From NCBI GenBank assembly GCA_010909165.1, contig MU008170.1, positions 1,240,001-1,304,000 on the forward strand: 64,000 nucleotides of DNA, given 5' to 3'. Shown in pieces: positions 61,424-64,000 of this stretch (positions are counted from its first letter, which is position 1; each line of letters starts with the position of its first letter). The notes below the pieces were generated by a model. The model had not been told where the DNA came from. It saw only the letters and a program-made list of their open reading frames with translations, and searched no databases. Position numbers and translations under genes: made by a program. Source of the stretch: Anthoceros angustus (Eukaryota; Streptophyta; Anthocerotopsida; Anthocerotales; Anthocerotaceae).

Positions 61424-64000
61424 AGCTGCAACTCTTTCTCATCCACCTCAACGCAAAAACCCAGACCAGGCCACACACACCACTGCCTTCCTCCTTCCTT
61501 CCTCTGGTCAGCACCAGGAATCCTGATTCTCTGCCCAACAACTTCCAGTCCTAAAACTGCAACTCATCTCAACTGGAAAAGCGTTCCAAAATCGGATCTT
61601 CCCCCAGGGGCACCTCAAACTTCTCCTCTGAGCACGTGCATGTCGCCTTCAACGCCGCAAAGGCACGAGACATTGCAGAATCTAGTAATCCCACTCTCAT
61701 CCGCCAGAGTGGAGCTATCACGCCGTACTGGAAAACCTGCAACATGCCACCTCATCTGGCACGATCAGTAAAACAGCATGCGTGGAGAGGCAGGCGGCAA
61801 ATTGGCAATCCCAATCCAAGAACACCAGCAAAGCATTCACCAAGGATCCAAGAGAATATTCTTCTAAAAATCCTGAACCCGGCCCATGAAGAGAATATAC
61901 CGATCCTCCTTCGAGGGTCAATCAGAAGCGGCCAGATGCTACAAACAGCTCCACAGCCAACCAAACACTTGTGCCTGCGGCTCTGGATTCTAGAGGATAG
62001 GTAGAAACTGAATCCGTGTAGAAGCATAACCGGGAAGTGGGATCCAAGTCGAGGGCCCAAGCAAGCGGTGAATTCCTATTCCAGGCTACCAGTCCAAGCT
62101 TGCAAGCGAAGCGCACCTGCAGCTGGGGCTGGGTGTCGGGCCGACGGGGGGGTCATCAATCACGATTCGACTCGGGCCATGTTCTGGTGGCAGATTTGTG
62201 GGTTGCACAGGCGCAGGCACGGGCTCTGGCAGCCTGGCTCCCTTTGCGTTGCAGATGTCACTTCAAAACCATTTGCATGAACAGGAGGAGCAGGCTTTGC
62301 GGGTCCTTGCAACAATTCCGAGTTCTGACGGTGGGTCCGTGGGCCCGATTGAACAAGCCAGCCAGTGGCTTGCTAGATGCATTCCTTGTCCTGGCCCAGT
62401 CCAGACGTCTCCAAAATTCTAGCTGCGACTACAGTCTACCAGTCGCCCGCAGTCTGAACCGCCACGTGGCCCGCGACAAACTACCGTACCCACGCTGCCT
62501 GCCTGCGCCAAGCTTTCACGATCATATATACACATGGCCTAGTTCTAGGTGGGGGCCATAGTGGCGTACACGCTGGATGCTGGATAGAATAGGGATGGAA
62601 TGGGGTTCATACATCCAGATACCTACCTTTCTTCAGGTATCGATGTGTACGCGCATTCCGTAGGTGGGTGTCTATTGTTCTCCAAATGATACTTGCTGAA
62701 GTAATCTTGATGCCTTCTGGACAAGCTAAGTAGGATGTTGATCATTCAATCTACATATCTAGTTATATCATCCAAGATATTATAGATGACTTTAAAAGGT
62801 ATGAATATTTACTACTGAGCTTGAGAATTCCTCATATTATCTTTTGGTCAATGGGCTCGCTTCAATCTCTCCTCCCTCCATATAATGCGCAATAGAATGG
62901 CTTGAATGGAATAAAGTCTGTTTAGAAATAAATTGAGAACTCAACTTAAGGCGATGGCTCAAAACAACTAGAGCACACATGAGTTACAATCGCGGTAGTT
63001 GCTCTAACGAACTGCGGCAATTCGGTAGGGCAACTACCGCTACTAGAGATCGGGGCCTGCTGGGACTTGGTCACAAGCAAGTTCAGATGCCTTTCGCGCG
63101 TAAACGGCACATTCTCGTCGGCAAGGTCAGTTCAAGCAGGACTGGAGGGTGTGGGGGGTTGGCTGCAAAAGGAACAGGGACGGTGACGGCAAAGTTGGAA
63201 CCATAATAGCAACAGGGAAGCGGGGCCTGAGAGCTTGGATCGGTAGAAACGCTGTGATGCTTGATCGCTCTCCCTCCCGTAGGTGCAAAAGCGTCTACTA
63301 CGATATCAAGACATGTGCCCACTAACGATCAAATTGCATTTCAAAGTGGTCTGCCGAGGGAAAAGTCGGCACTTCCTCTGATAAAGAGCAGGTTATCCAC
63401 AATGCGGCACACGTTTTGAGAAGTCGCATACACAACAAATATCCCCGTCACTCAAACTCTGAAAGGGGACACTTGCTTACCCCAACCACTGGACTGAGAT
63501 AGACGAGAAACCGGTGCATCGTGCTTGGGTGGTTTCCACAGCCTGCAGTGATCATTTAAGATTCTGGACACCCACGGGCTCACCGGGACCTTGAAAGCGA
63601 CAATAGCAGAAATACCATGATCAGAAAGGTCCAGTATATTAGACTCCCCCTGGAGTTGGAGGGGAAAGGGTAGTTGCACTCGTTACTAGCATCACCACCT
63701 GGGGCATCAAACCTCGTCAAGTAAACTCCTTCTTGGAACAAGCAGCAAGACCTTTGAGACATATCTTCAAGTCCTCGTTGCACATCCTACGGCTTGTGTC
63801 ATAGCCATGCCCATGCCACAGGTAATATCCTCAGGCACGCTTGCACAGACGACCGCCACCCTGCTGCTTCAAGATCATCCTCCACGGTATACAACACGTG
63901 TAGCACAGCTTCTCAATCGCCGTCCTGCTGTTAAGAAACACAGTGGCCTCTCTCATGAGAGAGGGAGCCGTTCATGAAGCAAACAGTGCCAGAACCGTAA
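61424..64000. other. Upstream region of the SPX-MFS gene and unassigned flank
   Basis: The first several hundred bases should be 5' untranslated region and promoter of the minus-strand SPX-MFS gene. From about 62.5 kb to the window end I see only short, unconvincing frames on both strands and no repeats of note. A gene continuing beyond the window cannot be excluded. Confidence 0.5.
61854..61900. promoter_or_regulatory. Two P1BS-type motifs (GNATATNC) upstream of the SPX-MFS gene
   Basis: GAATATTC at 61854-61861 and GAATATAC at 61893-61900 both fit GNATATNC, the site bound by PHR1-type MYB-CC factors of the phosphate-starvation response. They lie about 430-480 bp upstream of the SPX-MFS start codon, 39 bp apart start to start. 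Two hits this close are unlikely by chance, but the promoter is not mapped. Confidence 0.5.

Noticed and set aside
61022-61771. 249-codon plus-strand frame
   Set aside because: Overlaps antisense to the first three exons of the well-supported SPX-MFS gene.

Overview
The window is nuclear DNA of a green plant in the broad sense, a streptophyte. It carries a chloroplast-targeted pTAC3 homologue, a plant SPX-MFS vacuolar phosphate transporter, a GT61 glycosyltransferase, short GT-AG introns, and Ty1/copia, Ty3/gypsy and CACTA-like elements. Several hints point away from seed plants and towards a charophyte, bryophyte or other seedless lineage: the Ty3/gypsy element that carries a cytosine methyltransferase, the DUF7869-type transposase-like gene, and the compact genes with introns of roughly 70-560 bp. 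I cannot name the species.

Layout. From 1 to 41.4 kb the DNA is mostly mobile and repetitive. (a) 1-5.1 kb holds decayed DNA with no recognisable gene. (b) 5.1-14.2 kb holds a minus-strand Ty3/gypsy relic. Its order is leader/PBS, gag remnant, protease, C5-cytosine DNA methyltransferase, reverse transcriptase, RNase H, integrase, PHD finger. Its downstream tail is tandemly triplicated and its LTR/leader region is duplicated. (c) 15.6-24.0 kb holds a transposase-like (DUF7869-type) gene. A CACTA-like element lies in its large intron, and its 3' part is amplified into three damaged copies. (d) 25,567-32,418 is a complete Ty1/copia element with 207-bp LTRs that look identical and a 5-bp target duplication (TACGT), yet broken gag-pol frames. 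(e) 33.8-34.5 kb holds a dead CAF1 deadenylase gene. (f) 36.6-37.7 kb holds a second, partial copia relic.

From 41.4 to 61.4 kb the DNA is gene-rich. I could model these genes exon by exon with consistent splice phases: pTAC3-like (+, 13 exons, 896 aa); RuvB-like 1 helicase (-, intronless, one base missing in Walker A); a TMEM135-like membrane protein with a very long disordered N-terminus (+, 8 exons, 1317 aa); a GT61 glycosyltransferase (+, 2 exons, 592 aa); and an SPX-MFS phosphate transporter (-, 11 exons, 715 aa) with two P1BS-type phosphate-starvation motifs upstream. They are independent housekeeping, organelle and transport genes and do not form a pathway.

The most exciting system is the Ty3/gypsy element, which once combined a DNA-methylation writer between protease and reverse transcriptase with a histone-reader-type PHD finger at the end of integrase. 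As I recall, methyltransferase-bearing LTR retrotransposons have been reported in dinoflagellates and in a charophyte. The pairing with a PHD finger, and the local amplification here, deserve checking.
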